From Alteromonadaceae bacterium (GTDB lineage Bacteria > Pseudomonadota > Gammaproteobacteria > Enterobacterales > Alteromonadaceae): a stretch of 63,705 nucleotides of DNA. Position 1 is the first letter of the stretch, and each line of letters opens with the position of its first letter. The stretch spans positions 1 through 63,705 of the forward strand of contig JAESPQ010000022.1 in NCBI GenBank assembly GCA_016765535.1, in the 5' to 3' direction. The notes below the pieces were generated by a model. That model saw only the letters and a program-made list of their open reading frames with translations, ran no database searches and had not been told where the DNA came from. Positions 9,357-18,493 of the stretch are shown piece after piece. A program made the position numbers and the translations under genes.

Positions 9357-10304
9357 ATGGCACATGAAACAGGCAGCGCAACAGACCCGATTGACTTACT
9401 AGATAAACTTCGATTATTCTGCATCGCTCAAGGCTTAACAGTTAATGAATTCCGCAACGAAGGCGTAGCACCGGGCAAGTTGTTATCAGTATCGTTTAAC
9501 GGCGGGTTCTTTAGTATCGGCTTCGTGGTTAACGCTACCACAGGGTTCGAAGGGTATGTGCTAACTCAAGCCTCGGGGTTTAACGCTTCAACCGCTTGGG
9601 GCTCGCAACCGAACGAAACATCTCCGACGACCTCGCAGAAAGTAGTATGCTTCGGGATACTAAACGGCGCGGCAATCAGTGATTACCATTTTGCATTCTT
9701 TACAGGTGGGGTAGTAATGGTGTCCCTTAATACCGTCGCGGGCTCTTGGAGACATTTTTGTTTTGGCGATATTGAGAAGTACGGAACGTATACAGGGGGT
9801 GCTATTATTCTGGGGCACTTCATCGAATTCAACGCGGGCCTAGATAACCCCTTCTCAGCAGACAACGTACCCTTTGGTTATATGCCCAGCAGTATCGCCA
9901 CGCAACAACGTGGTGGCTTTGTTCGCGTTGACGACATAAGCGGGATTAAGTTCCGTAAGATGGCGACAACGGGCCTAGTTTCCGCAAGTATTAGGATGTC
10001 GAGTAACCAGACGATACTTGAAGCAAGCAGAAACCGTATACACAACACGTCACCCTCGACGCCTACACAAGCATCGTCGCTGCACCCTATTGCGTTCGCG
10101 GTCCCTATCGCGGACGGTTCAGCTAAGTTCTCCCCTATCGGGGTACTGCGCGACGTGCGCTTCTGCAACATACAGCTTTTGGATAACGAGCAGGTATTCG
10201 ATACTGACTGGCTAGCGTTTAGCCAAGGTGTTAAAAATAACCCTGACGCCCGACCGGGAACAGAAAATACCGGGTTCTTGGGCATAACTGTTAAGGTGCT
10301 TTAA
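9357..10304 (+). CDS. distal tail-associated virion protein B
   Basis: 315 aa. N-terminus resembles the preceding gene product (…TDPIDLLDKLR…), and the segment FAFFTGGVVMVSLNTVAGSWRHFCFGDIEKYGTYTGGAI aligns in pattern with its FFANGRR region, so the pair looks like a diverged tandem duplication. Its place between tape measure and tail-tip genes points to the distal tail. No catalytic motif seen. Confidence 0.55.
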   Translation: MAHETGSATDPIDLLDKLRLFCIAQGLTVNEFRNEGVAPGKLLSVSFNGGFFSIGFVVNATTGFEGYVLTQASGFNASTAWGSQPNETSPTTSQKVVCFGILNGAAISDYHFAFFTGGVVMVSLNTVAGSWRHFCFGDIEKYGTYTGGAIILGHFIEFNAGLDNPFSADNVPFGYMPSSIATQQRGGFVRVDDISGIKFRKMATTGLVSASIRMSSNQTILEASRNRIHNTSPSTPTQASSLHPIAFAVPIADGSAKFSPIGVLRDVRFCNIQLLDNEQVFDTDWLAFSQGVKNNPDARPGTENTGFLGITVKVL

Positions 10305-10306
10305 CT

Positions 10307-11956
10307 ATGGCAGATATTTTCGTAGGTGTTGATTTAAGCACAGAGGGCCCCGCTAATGGGGCTAACCCCGTTTTAGAACTAAGGGACCCGATACCAGCAC
10401 AGATACCCTTTAGCGTCTTGGGGTTACAACAGCAGGGGCCGTTAGTTAATAACTTCCCTGTGTCTTGGGCTACCGTCGTTAGTGCCGCTGAGAGCGCGTT
10501 AGACTACCGGGACGACTTCTATAACCGTATCCGCTATCTACCGGAACGCATAGACCTTGGCGCGTTAGTGAGCGGCCAAACCCGGGACTTAGTGATATGG
10601 AACCAACACCCCGACGCAAGGGTACTAACATCCTTAACGCTGATTAACGGCGATGGCATTGAGTTCACAGGACCGACTAGCTTTACGTTGGCCCATAACG
10701 GTTTCCAAACGTACACCATTACGGTTAGTGCCGATGGTCCTCCTACCGTTAATGCACAACTAGCCTTCGACTGGGTGGCACCGACAGAAGACAACTCAGT
10801 AGCGATTATCGGGTCCCGTGTTGTACCGTTCCCGTTCTTATACGGACAAGGCGCGGTCGAGACGTTAAAATGGCAGACACAGGTTATTACCAGTAACGAC
10901 GGCAGCGAACAACGTATCAGAGTTCGGAACCATCCACGACAGGGCTTCGCGGTCACTGCGTTTATCCCGCGTCCCTTACTAGCGTTCGCTGATAACTTGC
11001 TCTATGGGTGGCGTAGTAACCTTTGGGGCATACCTGTTTTTGCTGAATGTCGGACGCTTAACACCGCTACAACTATTGGCTTAAGCACCGTAGATGTAAA
11101 CACCGACTTCGCGCAATTCGTAGTAGGTGAGCTAGCTATAATCTATAACAATGCTACCGACTTCGAAATTATTCAGATATTCTCATTTACGGCTAACGAG
11201 ATAGTCACCAAGTCACCACTAACGAAAGCGTTCAATACTAACGCCGTGGTCACACCTATGCTATCTTGTCGTATGCTTGGCAACCCTATTCGTCAGACCA
11301 CGGGTTTTGGTGCGTTCATAACGGCGGATTTTGAGGCTGTTAAAAATAGCTCATTACCGTCAATTGCTAGCCCTATTCAGTTCCTTGGTGACGACGTATT
11401 CTTAGACGAGCAGTTAGCGATAACGGACGGGGTACAAGACACATACACAAGCCGGGTAGACACCCTAGACTTTGCATCATCAAACGTAGCGATTTTCGCC
11501 CCGTGGGATAACACTAAGAAGTCTCGTGTATTCGGTCAGCAGTTAACGAGCCAAGAGGAGTTATGGAACTTTAGACTTTTCCTACACCGTAGAGCTGGAC
11601 GACTTAGACCCGTTTGGATGCCAACGCATGAAGTAGACTTTACCTTCACAAGTACAGGGACAGTGAACACGACCTTGTTAGTCCGTGATGATGGTCAAGT
11701 GCTTTACTCTTCGGCCCGCACACACATACGGATTCTAACTAAAACTGGGGACGTACTCGCGACCATCAATTCAATGGTGACGGACGGTTCCACAATTACA
11801 ATGGTTATCGACGTAGACTTAAACCGCGACGCTAGCGAGTTACTTCATGGTCAGCACTTAGGCTTACAACGCCTATCTTCGGACCGCATAGAGCTAAGTC
11901 ATGGGTCAAACTTCGATTCAGATGTTAGTGTCCCAATTATTGAATTAAAACCATAG
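10307..11956 (+). CDS. distal tail / baseplate protein
   Basis: 549 aa. Residues 90-180 look like an Ig-type beta-sandwich (LGALVSGQTRDLVIWNQHPD ... TITVSADGPPTVNAQLAFD). Around residue 190 comes 'ETLKWQTQVITSNDGSEQRIRVRNHPRQ', a motif I associate with Dit-like/baseplate proteins of siphophages ('E.L.W.TDv..s.dGsEqR..lR..PRq'). It lies directly before the BR0599-type gene, the normal order. Likely forms the ring at the end of the tail tube. Function inferred from order and motif. Confidence 0.6.
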   Translation: MADIFVGVDLSTEGPANGANPVLELRDPIPAQIPFSVLGLQQQGPLVNNFPVSWATVVSAAESALDYRDDFYNRIRYLPERIDLGALVSGQTRDLVIWNQHPDARVLTSLTLINGDGIEFTGPTSFTLAHNGFQTYTITVSADGPPTVNAQLAFDWVAPTEDNSVAIIGSRVVPFPFLYGQGAVETLKWQTQVITSNDGSEQRIRVRNHPRQGFAVTAFIPRPLLAFADNLLYGWRSNLWGIPVFAECRTLNTATTIGLSTVDVNTDFAQFVVGELAIIYNNATDFEIIQIFSFTANEIVTKSPLTKAFNTNAVVTPMLSCRMLGNPIRQTTGFGAFITADFEAVKNSSLPSIASPIQFLGDDVFLDEQLAITDGVQDTYTSRVDTLDFASSNVAIFAPWDNTKKSRVFGQQLTSQEELWNFRLFLHRRAGRLRPVWMPTHEVDFTFTSTGTVNTTLLVRDDGQVLYSSARTHIRILTKTGDVLATINSMVTDGSTITMVIDVDLNRDASELLHGQHLGLQRLSSDRIELSHGSNFDSDVSVPIIELKP

Positions 11957-11966
11957 GATAAACATT

Positions 11967-12803
11967 ATGTCTTTTGATAGCATTGAGGTTTCGGAGTTTG
12001 GGAACCACCCAATAGAAACGTACGAGTTTCAACGGGGCCCTACCTTTTTTCGGTATACATCGAGCGACGAGAGCTTCTTCCCTACCGCGGGTCTAGAGTT
12101 CCCGGCCATACAGATAAAGCGTTCCCGTATTCTTGGGACGCAGGATATTGGTAAGACTAGCTTAAAGATTACAATATCTCGCCGTGCGGATGTACTTAAC
12201 CAGTTTATCGCTACGTCCCCGACGGATATTATTACGATTAAGGTTACTCGCTTCCACGCGGGCGACCCACTAAATAGCGCGATTATCTTTAACGGCCGTA
12301 TTGTTAACGTCAAGTTCTTGGAGAATGAGGCAGAGATAACATGCCAGCCTATCTTTTCCGCGTTAAAGCGTCCGGGCTTACGTCGAGCGTACCAGACTGC
12401 TTGCCCACATGTTCTATACGGCACCGCATGTTTGGCGAACAAGTCGCTATTTAACGTAGACGCAGTACTAACGGACGTGTCCGGGAACTTAATAACGAGC
12501 CCGGACCTTATTGTGTCCATTAACCCTACCTTTGATGCGGCCCATTTCACAGGTGGCTTTGTGGAGTTCGTAAACAATAACAACACCGACCGCCGATTTA
12601 TCACAGACTTTAATAATGTCTCCGGGACGCTAACGCTAAACCTCCCGTTTTCAGACTTAGTCTCGGGAAATACCGTTAAGGCTTTCGCCGGGTGCAACCA
12701 TACAACAGAAGTTTGTGACGGTAAGTTCATAAATCTGGTAAACTATGGTGGTTTCCCATTCATACCACAGAAAAACCCGATGGACGGGACCAGTATCTTT
12801 TAG
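11967..12803 (+). CDS. tail tip protein, BR0599/DUF2163 family (gpL-like)
   Basis: 278 aa. The N-terminal half is a barrel-like 'IKRSRILGTQDIGKTSLKITIS' region. The C-terminal half has the family cysteine pattern: TACPHVLYGTACLA, then FAGCNHTTEVC, followed by FINLVNYGGFPFIPQKNP, matching 'C.H.L....C ... C..tf..C...F.N..NFGGFP.iP..NP'. Lambda gpL, in the same position, binds a 4Fe-4S cluster; the cysteines here could do likewise (inference). It belongs to the tail tip complex together with the gpJ-like protein downstream. Confidence 0.8.
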   Translation: MSFDSIEVSEFGNHPIETYEFQRGPTFFRYTSSDESFFPTAGLEFPAIQIKRSRILGTQDIGKTSLKITISRRADVLNQFIATSPTDIITIKVTRFHAGDPLNSAIIFNGRIVNVKFLENEAEITCQPIFSALKRPGLRRAYQTACPHVLYGTACLANKSLFNVDAVLTDVSGNLITSPDLIVSINPTFDAAHFTGGFVEFVNNNNTDRRFITDFNNVSGTLTLNLPFSDLVSGNTVKAFAGCNHTTEVCDGKFINLVNYGGFPFIPQKNPMDGTSIF

Positions 12804-12813
12804 GAGGAATACC

Positions 12814-13038
12814 GTGGAATATTTAATTTACATTATCATTGTTATTATTATTGCAGTGGCGCTACAGCCAAAACCACCGGGGGCGAAGCCCGCTACGTTA
12901 AGCGAAGTTGACGCACCCACAGCACAGCAAGGCAAGCCTATTCCTAAAGTGTTCGGGACGTGGGTTGTACAGAGCCCTAATATTGTATGGTACGGTGACT
13001 TAAGCTACACCAAAATCTTTTCAGAGGGTGGCAAGTAA
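12814..13038 (+). CDS. tail tip protein, N-terminal part (split gpJ-like)
   Basis: 74 aa from GTG at 12814, which has a perfect AGGAGG at 12802-12807; a longer in-frame ORF from 12745 overlaps the upstream gene and lacks such an RBS. It starts with a membrane-like helix (YLIYIIIVIIIAVAL) followed by PKPPGAKPATLSEVDAPTA and GKPIPKVFGTWVVQSPNIVW, the usual opening of gpJ-like central tail proteins ('APTAeeGr.iPvvFGT..v.gPNvvWyGDl'). Here it is a separate gene, ending in TAATG overlap with the next small ORF. Confidence 0.75.
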   Translation: MEYLIYIIIVIIIAVALQPKPPGAKPATLSEVDAPTAQQGKPIPKVFGTWVVQSPNIVWYGDLSYTKIFSEGGK

Positions 13039-13223
13039 TGATTATCAAACCCCAACACGTTCGGGACGTCTTGTTTTGCTTCAAAGGGACACGGGCGTTT
13101 TTTGCTAAGTACAACTTGGACTATTCAGACTTTTTAAAGAATGGTATAGATGAACAAAAGCTATTAGACCTAAACGACTCTATGGCTAACAAAGTAGTAA
13201 GGGCAGCACATGGGCGGAAGTAG
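13038..13223 (+). CDS. small conserved tail-module protein
   Basis: 61 aa, starting in the TAATG overlap and ending 14 bp inside the next gene. Sequence MIIKPQHVRDVLFCFKGTRA then FFAKYNLDYSDFLKNGIDEQ resembles a small protein family I have seen beside tail-tip genes ('v..AgfCarGtraWfarhgLD...FlrnGi'). Its function is unknown. It separates the two parts of the gpJ-like protein, so it may help in tip assembly. Confidence 0.65.
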   Translation: MIIKPQHVRDVLFCFKGTRAFFAKYNLDYSDFLKNGIDEQKLLDLNDSMANKVVRAAHGRK

Positions 13224-15528
13224 CAAGCAAGTAATCGGTTATAGATACTATCTCGGGTTACACATGGCTATTTGTCATGGACCAGTAAAACAACTCAATA
13301 GGATTCTAGTCGGCAAGCGTGAAGCTTTTGTCGGTATGGTATCAGCCAGTTCAACGATAAACATCTTCAAGCCGGAACTGTTCGGGGGCGATAAGAAGGA
13401 AGGCGGTATCGTGGGCGTCGCTGATATTATGTTCGGGGAGAACAGCCAAACAGAAAACGCGTACTTACAAAGCCAGTTAGGCACGGATATTCCCGCCTTT
13501 CGTGGGGTGCTAACAGCGGTGTTTCGTGAGGGTGCCTTCACGGAAACGGTCGTAGGCTTTCTTCCCGGTGGTGGCTTAGGTGAGTTCATAGTACCTATTT
13601 ACACCTCCGATGGTAACGGCGGCTTTATCGCGTCAATGTCACCATACCCGAAACCGTGGGCCTTTGAGGTTCTAGACTTACCGGGGGGTACATTCGCCCC
13701 GACTAAGCAGGACATTAATAGCGGCTCCGCTAATGGTGCCCATATTCTCTATGACACGCTAACTAATGCCGAGTGGGGTCTAGGTCTGCCTGTGGGTGAA
13801 TTGGATACAGCATCGTTTGAAGCCGTGGCTGATACGCTCTTTACTGAAAACTTCGGGCTGTCTCTTGTCTACGCGCAACAAAGTTCCGTTGAAGAATTCG
13901 TTAAGCAGATACTAACGCTAATAAACGCAGTGCTGTACCCAGACAGAGTGACAGGTAAATTTCGATTGTCGCTTATCCGGGACGACTTCGACCCAAACAC
14001 TCTACCCGTATTCGACGAGTCGAACATATCTTCGTTAAAGTCTTTCGAGCGCCCTGCTTTTGCGGAGTTAGTTAACGAGATTGTCCTCACCTACCGTAAG
14101 CGTGGTGACTTGGATGACACGACCATTACCGCGCAGGACCTAGCCTCGGTTCAAGCCCAAAATGGTATCATCTCCCAGACTAAAGACTTCACCGGGGTAG
14201 ACACCGCGGATATAGCGGCTAAAATCGCCGTCAGGGAGTTACGTCAGTCATCTACGCCATTGGCAAGGGTAAGCTTTAAAACGGACCGTACAGGCTGGGA
14301 CGTGAACCCGGGGGACGTTATTAAGCTATCTTGGGCAGCTTATGGCATAGTACAAGTGGTAATCCGCGTAACAGAAATAGATTACGGCGCATTAGAAGAC
14401 GGCGAGATAGTAATCGAGGGCGTAGAAGACATCTTCGGTCTGCCTGCGAACGCTTATATAACCCCTTCGGAAACAGAGTGGAACGAGGAAGTAGTGGACC
14501 CGTTACCTGCGTTATCGTCAGAGTTAATGGAGTTACCCTTCTATGTGATAGCTACGACGTTTACTTCGGGCGACTTCGCGGCGATTACGGACACGTCAAC
14601 GTTTGTACAAATGGTGGCACGTAAACCGCTACAGGCTACCTTTGGTATGCAACTATGGACACGTACAGGTACTTTAGTATATGAGTTCGCCATTGATGGT
14701 AAGTGGACACATTCAGCTCTCTTAACAAGTAACCTTGACCGCATTGACGCTACGGCCATTTCTATTAACACTTTCGTAGGTTCGACAAGTGAAATAAGAC
14801 CGGGCGGGTATGCGTACATTGACGACGAAGTTCTACGCATCGACGCAGTGGACACAGTACTATTGACCATAACCGTCGGGCGTGGTGCTTTTGATACGGT
14901 TCCTGTAGCGCATACGGCGGGTGCAGTTATCTACTTTGCAGATGGTAACGACGCAGTAGACCCGTTTGAATTCGCACCGGGCATTACTGTAGATGGTAAA
15001 GCTGTTACGCAAACCAGTATCGGGATACTAGATATTGCTGACGCTACGGAAGTGTCCCAAACACTAGTAGGGCGTCAGTTTAAGCCTTACCCGCCGTCAC
15101 AGGTGCAGATACATGGCGACCTGTTCCCCGCGGCCGCGGGATTCTTCCCAGTTAAGGTTATTGGCGCGGAGGTTATTGTTACTTGGAAGCATCAAGATAG
15201 ACTCCAACAGGTAGCAAATATCGAAGATTGGTTCAATGTTGCCCTTGGTTCTCAGGAAGCGGGTGTAACGTACACCATTCGGACGTATAACGACGACACA
15301 GCGACTTTGTTATCAACTGATACAGGAATAACCGCGGCGACGTTTACGGTCGTTACGGGGCAGCCTGCGGACACTGTGTTTAATATGCGGGTAGAGATTG
15401 AAGCTGTTAGGGGTGGCGAGGTTAACTTCCAAACTTTTCAACACATCTTTATATATGAATCTACCAATCAAACGCCTATCAATGTCACCCAACAGACTAT
15501 AGACGTCTTGACGGACTTCACACCTTAG
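13210..15528 (+). CDS. central tail tip / host specificity protein, main part (gpJ-like)
   Basis: 772 aa, starting inside the preceding small gene. The first residues (KQVIGYRYYLGLHMAICHGP) are the known continuation of the split N-terminal gene product. Residues 220-420 carry the phage tail-tip beta domains (SVEEFVKQILTLINAVLYPD, YRKRGDLDDTTITAQDLASV, TDRTGWDVNPGDVIKLSW) and the C-terminus has FNIII-like strands. It is expected at the tip of the tail, contacting the receptor. It ends 75 bp before the membrane protein genes; no separate tail-fibre gene follows, so host range probably resides here or in the two large virion proteins at 7-2266. Confidence 0.85.
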   Translation: MGGSSKQVIGYRYYLGLHMAICHGPVKQLNRILVGKREAFVGMVSASSTINIFKPELFGGDKKEGGIVGVADIMFGENSQTENAYLQSQLGTDIPAFRGVLTAVFREGAFTETVVGFLPGGGLGEFIVPIYTSDGNGGFIASMSPYPKPWAFEVLDLPGGTFAPTKQDINSGSANGAHILYDTLTNAEWGLGLPVGELDTASFEAVADTLFTENFGLSLVYAQQSSVEEFVKQILTLINAVLYPDRVTGKFRLSLIRDDFDPNTLPVFDESNISSLKSFERPAFAELVNEIVLTYRKRGDLDDTTITAQDLASVQAQNGIISQTKDFTGVDTADIAAKIAVRELRQSSTPLARVSFKTDRTGWDVNPGDVIKLSWAAYGIVQVVIRVTEIDYGALEDGEIVIEGVEDIFGLPANAYITPSETEWNEEVVDPLPALSSELMELPFYVIATTFTSGDFAAITDTSTFVQMVARKPLQATFGMQLWTRTGTLVYEFAIDGKWTHSALLTSNLDRIDATAISINTFVGSTSEIRPGGYAYIDDEVLRIDAVDTVLLTITVGRGAFDTVPVAHTAGAVIYFADGNDAVDPFEFAPGITVDGKAVTQTSIGILDIADATEVSQTLVGRQFKPYPPSQVQIHGDLFPAAAGFFPVKVIGAEVIVTWKHQDRLQQVANIEDWFNVALGSQEAGVTYTIRTYNDDTATLLSTDTGITAATFTVVTGQPADTVFNMRVEIEAVRGGEVNFQTFQHIFIYESTNQTPINVTQQTIDVLTDFTP

Positions 15529-15602
15529 ACTTTATCTCGGGGTTTATGTTAAGCTCAGTCACCAAGACGTCTTAGCATAGACCCACAAACGAGGTAAACC
15601 CG

Positions 15603-16058
15603 ATGACAATGTTCTCGCTCTACACACTAATTGCAATATGTACTTTATCAATATCTCTAGCGGCCCAGACTAAGTCTCTGTGGCGCGTAGGGGTGTTGTT
15701 CTCCTTGAACTGGGCCACACTAGTTCTAATAAGCTCCGACGTAACCCCCGCGTTTCTAGCGACCCCGTCAGCCCTCGCGACGATATATATGGCAAACACA
15801 CTACTAAACTTCAAGTTCTACTTACAGCACCGATGTACCACAGGATTAGCGATAGCCTCTTTACAAATACTAAGCGTTATGTTTAACGGCTATTCACAGG
15901 ACACCCTAAATAGTGTTAGTATCAATTTCGTACTTAGCGCATTGATAATCATTGCAGTTTCACTTTCACATGTTCTACCTGTGGAGTTAAAAAACTACAA
16001 GAGCAGGGCGCAGGGCAAAACAGATAAGGATGAAACACAAACAAACGCAGGGTCATAG
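15603..16058 (+). CDS. multi-pass membrane protein, candidate holin
   Basis: 151 aa. Three to four hydrophobic segments (about residues 3-20, 28-46, 78-100, 108-128) and a charged C-terminal tail (KSRAQGKTDKDETQTNAGS). Located at the end of the late operon with another small membrane protein, a common site for lysis genes. No endolysin is next to it, so the holin role is only a suggestion. Confidence 0.55.
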   Translation: MTMFSLYTLIAICTLSISLAAQTKSLWRVGVLFSLNWATLVLISSDVTPAFLATPSALATIYMANTLLNFKFYLQHRCTTGLAIASLQILSVMFNGYSQDTLNSVSINFVLSALIIIAVSLSHVLPVELKNYKSRAQGKTDKDETQTNAGS

Positions 16059-16096
16059 AGTTGTGTTGTACTAGACCCCCTTGAGGAGCAGGACCG

Positions 16097-16354
16097 ATGA
16101 CAGATAACGTAAACGTAACTTTAACAGAGGCGCAATTACGGGACTTAATTCAACAAACCATCACGCAGACGTTAACAACCATTGGCGTAGATGCCACGGA
16201 CCCACATAAGATGCAGAAGGATTTTATCCACTTGCGGGAAATGCGGGAGTCTGGGGAAGCAATGAAGAAGAAGACACAGGTAACGTTGTTGGGTATTTTC
16301 ATTACAGGCGCTATAGCCGCGATTGCGTTAGGCATTAAAGAGTACTTCAAGTAG
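16097..16354 (+). CDS. small C-terminally anchored membrane protein
   Basis: 85 aa with TTGAGGAG RBS. An amphipathic N-terminal helix (LTEAQLRDLIQQTITQTLTT), a charged segment (DFIHLREMRESGEAMKKK), then one hydrophobic span (TLLGIFITGAIAAIALGI) near the C-terminus. The arrangement resembles small phage membrane proteins of the lysis/superinfection type. Last gene before the convergent terminator. Confidence 0.6.
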   Translation: MTDNVNVTLTEAQLRDLIQQTITQTLTTIGVDATDPHKMQKDFIHLREMRESGEAMKKKTQVTLLGIFITGAIAAIALGIKEYFK

Positions 16355-16369
16355 TAAGCAGCACATAAT

Positions 16370-16395
16370 AAAAAAGGGCCTTCATTGGCCCTTTT
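16370..16395. terminator. bidirectional terminator between convergent operons
   Basis: AAAAAAGGGCC (ending 16380) / GGCCCTTTT (16387-16395) with loop TTCATT. U-tracts occur in both directions, so it can end the plus-strand late transcript and the minus-strand early transcript. Confidence 0.85.
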
Positions 16396-16433
16396 GCTTA
16401 TCTGCTATTTAGTACTATGGCCCTACCATCTTA

Positions 16434-16646
16434 TTAAAGTTCATACGGCAGACCATCCAGTGTTACGGTGCGGATTTCGACTTCGCTTTCCTGTTCCTGC
16501 GCGTCGTCGGGCTCAAGATTACATTCGAGGTTTTCGCGGTTGAAGTCCCCCATTTCGTCCGAAGGCCAATCAATCGTTTGCGTTAGCGTACGGGTTTGTG
16601 TATACGTCACTTTGATACTAGCCACAGAGCACATCCTTATAGTCAT
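16434..16646 (-). CDS. hypothetical protein
   Basis: 70 aa (66 aa from an alternative ATG at 16634). Last gene of the minus-strand operon, overlapping the end of the upstream gene by about 29 bp. Beta-rich start (VTYTQTRTLTQTIDW) and an acidic centre (ECNLEPDDAQEQESEVE). Not recognised. Confidence 0.55.
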   Translation of the reverse strand: MTIRMCSVASIKVTYTQTRTLTQTIDWPSDEMGDFNRENLECNLEPDDAQEQESEVEIRTVTLDGLPYEL

Positions 16647-17304
16647 CTACTGCGTTAACGAGGTCCATTGGGTCGCCGTTAAGTGTAGAGGCCATTAAGA
16701 CATCTATCGTTAGTGGTGACTGAGGGAAGCGGCGCATATGGTCCGAGCGTAGGTCAGAAGCCCACAGGGTAGAGACTGCTTGGTTATGGTGCTCTATGCC
16801 TAGGTAAGCTTGGCCTATCTCTAACTGGATGTCTCCCAGCTCTACAGGAAGGCCGCGGCTACGAAGACCTAAACAGATGTAGGCCCCCAATACCGATAGC
16901 TCTACAGAGCGGCGGGAGACGTCGCCCCAAATGTCCACGGCACATAGTGACGCGATGCAATGCAGCTCATTACCAATTACTACGAAGCGTATCTCCGAGT
17001 AAGGCGTACTTGGTATGTACAGCGTGGCATTAGAGTGTAGTTGGTCCTTTTCTAGACAGTCAATGATGTTACACAGTTGGCGTGGAACGTTACCAAACCC
17101 ACGTAGAAACGTCTGTGTGTTACAAAGAAGGTCAGCGTAGTACGTTGGTGACGCATGAAAGAAAGTAACCGCAGGGTCGCGCATAGGTACGTTGTATTGC
17201 ACGTCTTCACGAAACGTGGTTTTATCGCGGCCTGTCCCTACCAAATGGCTGAGAACGTTTAACCACATTTTGTTAGCTTCTGAGATACTAGTTTTATTGG
17301 TCAT
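16618..17304 (-). CDS. thymidylate-synthase-fold-like protein, apparently without active-site Cys
   Basis: 228 aa, RBS AAGG. Residues 80-175 can be aligned by eye to the core of thymidylate synthase: helix IIDCLEKD, strand before the nucleophile, then FVVIGNELHCIASLCAVDIWGDV against TS 'FyV.dGkLsCqLYQRSaDvFLGlP', and GDIQLEIGQAYLGIEHHNQA against TS 'GDfvwt.GDtHLYsNHmdQ'. The TS motif PCH is replaced by TPY, so dUMP methylation is unlikely. It could be a dCMP hydroxymethylase relative, an inactive paralogue or a partner of the dNMP kinase encoded 11 bp upstream. The alignment is mine and unverified. Confidence 0.4.
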   Translation of the reverse strand: MTNKTSISEANKMWLNVLSHLVGTGRDKTTFREDVQYNVPMRDPAVTFFHASPTYYADLLCNTQTFLRGFGNVPRQLCNIIDCLEKDQLHSNATLYIPSTPYSEIRFVVIGNELHCIASLCAVDIWGDVSRRSVELSVLGAYICLGLRSRGLPVELGDIQLEIGQAYLGIEHHNQAVSTLWASDLRSDHMRRFPQSPLTIDVLMASTLNGDPMDLVNAVDDYKDVLCG

Positions 17305-17315
17305 ATATTTACCTT

Positions 17316-18482
17316 TTACATTGTGGGCGTAATGCCCTTGAGTTCAGCGATACGCTGCATTAAAAGAGCATAGTCGCCGTCGATGTCCACGTCAAAGATA
17401 CACGCCCGGAGGCTTCCGAGTGCGTCATCTTCTTCGGGCCAAAACTTACCGAGTAAATTAGGGCGGTGGTCCTCGTCGAATCGGAAGGGGGTAAAGTCTT
17501 GGATGTCGAGCGCGTCCCCTTCTTGGATGCCGTCATCTTGGTTGAGGGACAAGTCCGGGTCCGTGTGGTCTTGGTCCGGGTCTACTGCGGGTAATTCGTC
17601 GTCGGCTAGGGCCTGTGCATGTTTGATGCCAAAGACGAAACATTGATACGCCTCGACAATCTTCTCCATCTCTAGGTACATCTCGCCGCCGTTACCAGCG
17701 CGTTCTAAAAAGCGTTCGCGGTGCTTCGCTACGTTCTTGGCACCGAAGGGCATACAGAATACATAGATGGCGTCGTTAGCCATTAGCTCCATGAAGCCAT
17801 CTTCTGCTAGTTCCGGCCAACTTGTGCCCCCGCGGAACACGTCTGCGTAGATAAATTCGCTAACCCAGCTACGGTCAATAATGACTAGGCCGCCAGCGTC
17901 CGCGATGATTACTGCTTCTGCAATTTGTTCCATGATTATAGTGTGCTGGACTTGTTCGGCTTCTTCGCTCCAAGTGCCGTGAATATATTTCGCGCCGTAA
18001 GTGTCTACGAAGTGGTTGGCTAGCGTGGTCTTCCCGGTACAGTCTGGGCCTTCCAGAACGATGATACCCTTAAGGGGCATGATGTCCTGTTCTAAGTACT
18101 TAAAGGTGTCATGCTTCCCGGTGTATGAGTTGCTTAGGAACTTGGGCCACGAGTAGTCTTGTTGAAACCCTTGGTACGCGCTAACAGTGCCCGCAATACC
18201 TTGGAGGTTCATAAGGTGCCCGAGCTGGTTCGCTAGTGCCGCGGGTTCGCCACCGTCAGTGCGTAGGTCGGCATTGTGTAGCATATCTAATAAACTATCG
18301 TGACACGGTTCTTCGCTAAGGATAGGTCCCAAGTCGAAGACGCTATCGCTGTAGTTCAGCAGGGCTTTGTACATCTCTTCGATGACCCCGAGGTGTGCAG
18401 ATTTGGATAGTGGACGGGGGAAGCTTGGTGCCACTTCGCCTTGATGCACTAACAACTTTTTCATTGCGTTAAATTCACTCAT
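17316..18482 (-). CDS. thymidylate/deoxynucleotide kinase-like P-loop protein
   Basis: 388 aa. Walker A EGPDCTGKTT at residues 144-153, followed by the kinase-type DRSWVSEFIYADVFRGG near residue 200 (compare DR. ..S in thymidylate kinases) and a lid-like KHRERFLERAGNGGEMYLEM. Residues 1-130 are an extra N-terminal region of unknown role, and the last 90 residues are acidic. It should phosphorylate a deoxynucleoside or dNMP for replication. Gene order with the TS-like protein suggests a nucleotide-metabolism pair. Confidence 0.7.
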   Translation of the reverse strand: MSEFNAMKKLLVHQGEVAPSFPRPLSKSAHLGVIEEMYKALLNYSDSVFDLGPILSEEPCHDSLLDMLHNADLRTDGGEPAALANQLGHLMNLQGIAGTVSAYQGFQQDYSWPKFLSNSYTGKHDTFKYLEQDIMPLKGIIVLEGPDCTGKTTLANHFVDTYGAKYIHGTWSEEAEQVQHTIIMEQIAEAVIIADAGGLVIIDRSWVSEFIYADVFRGGTSWPELAEDGFMELMANDAIYVFCMPFGAKNVAKHRERFLERAGNGGEMYLEMEKIVEAYQCFVFGIKHAQALADDELPAVDPDQDHTDPDLSLNQDDGIQEGDALDIQDFTPFRFDEDHRPNLLGKFWPEEDDALGSLRACIFDVDIDGDYALLMQRIAELKGITPTM

Positions 18483-18493
18483 TGGATTCTCGC

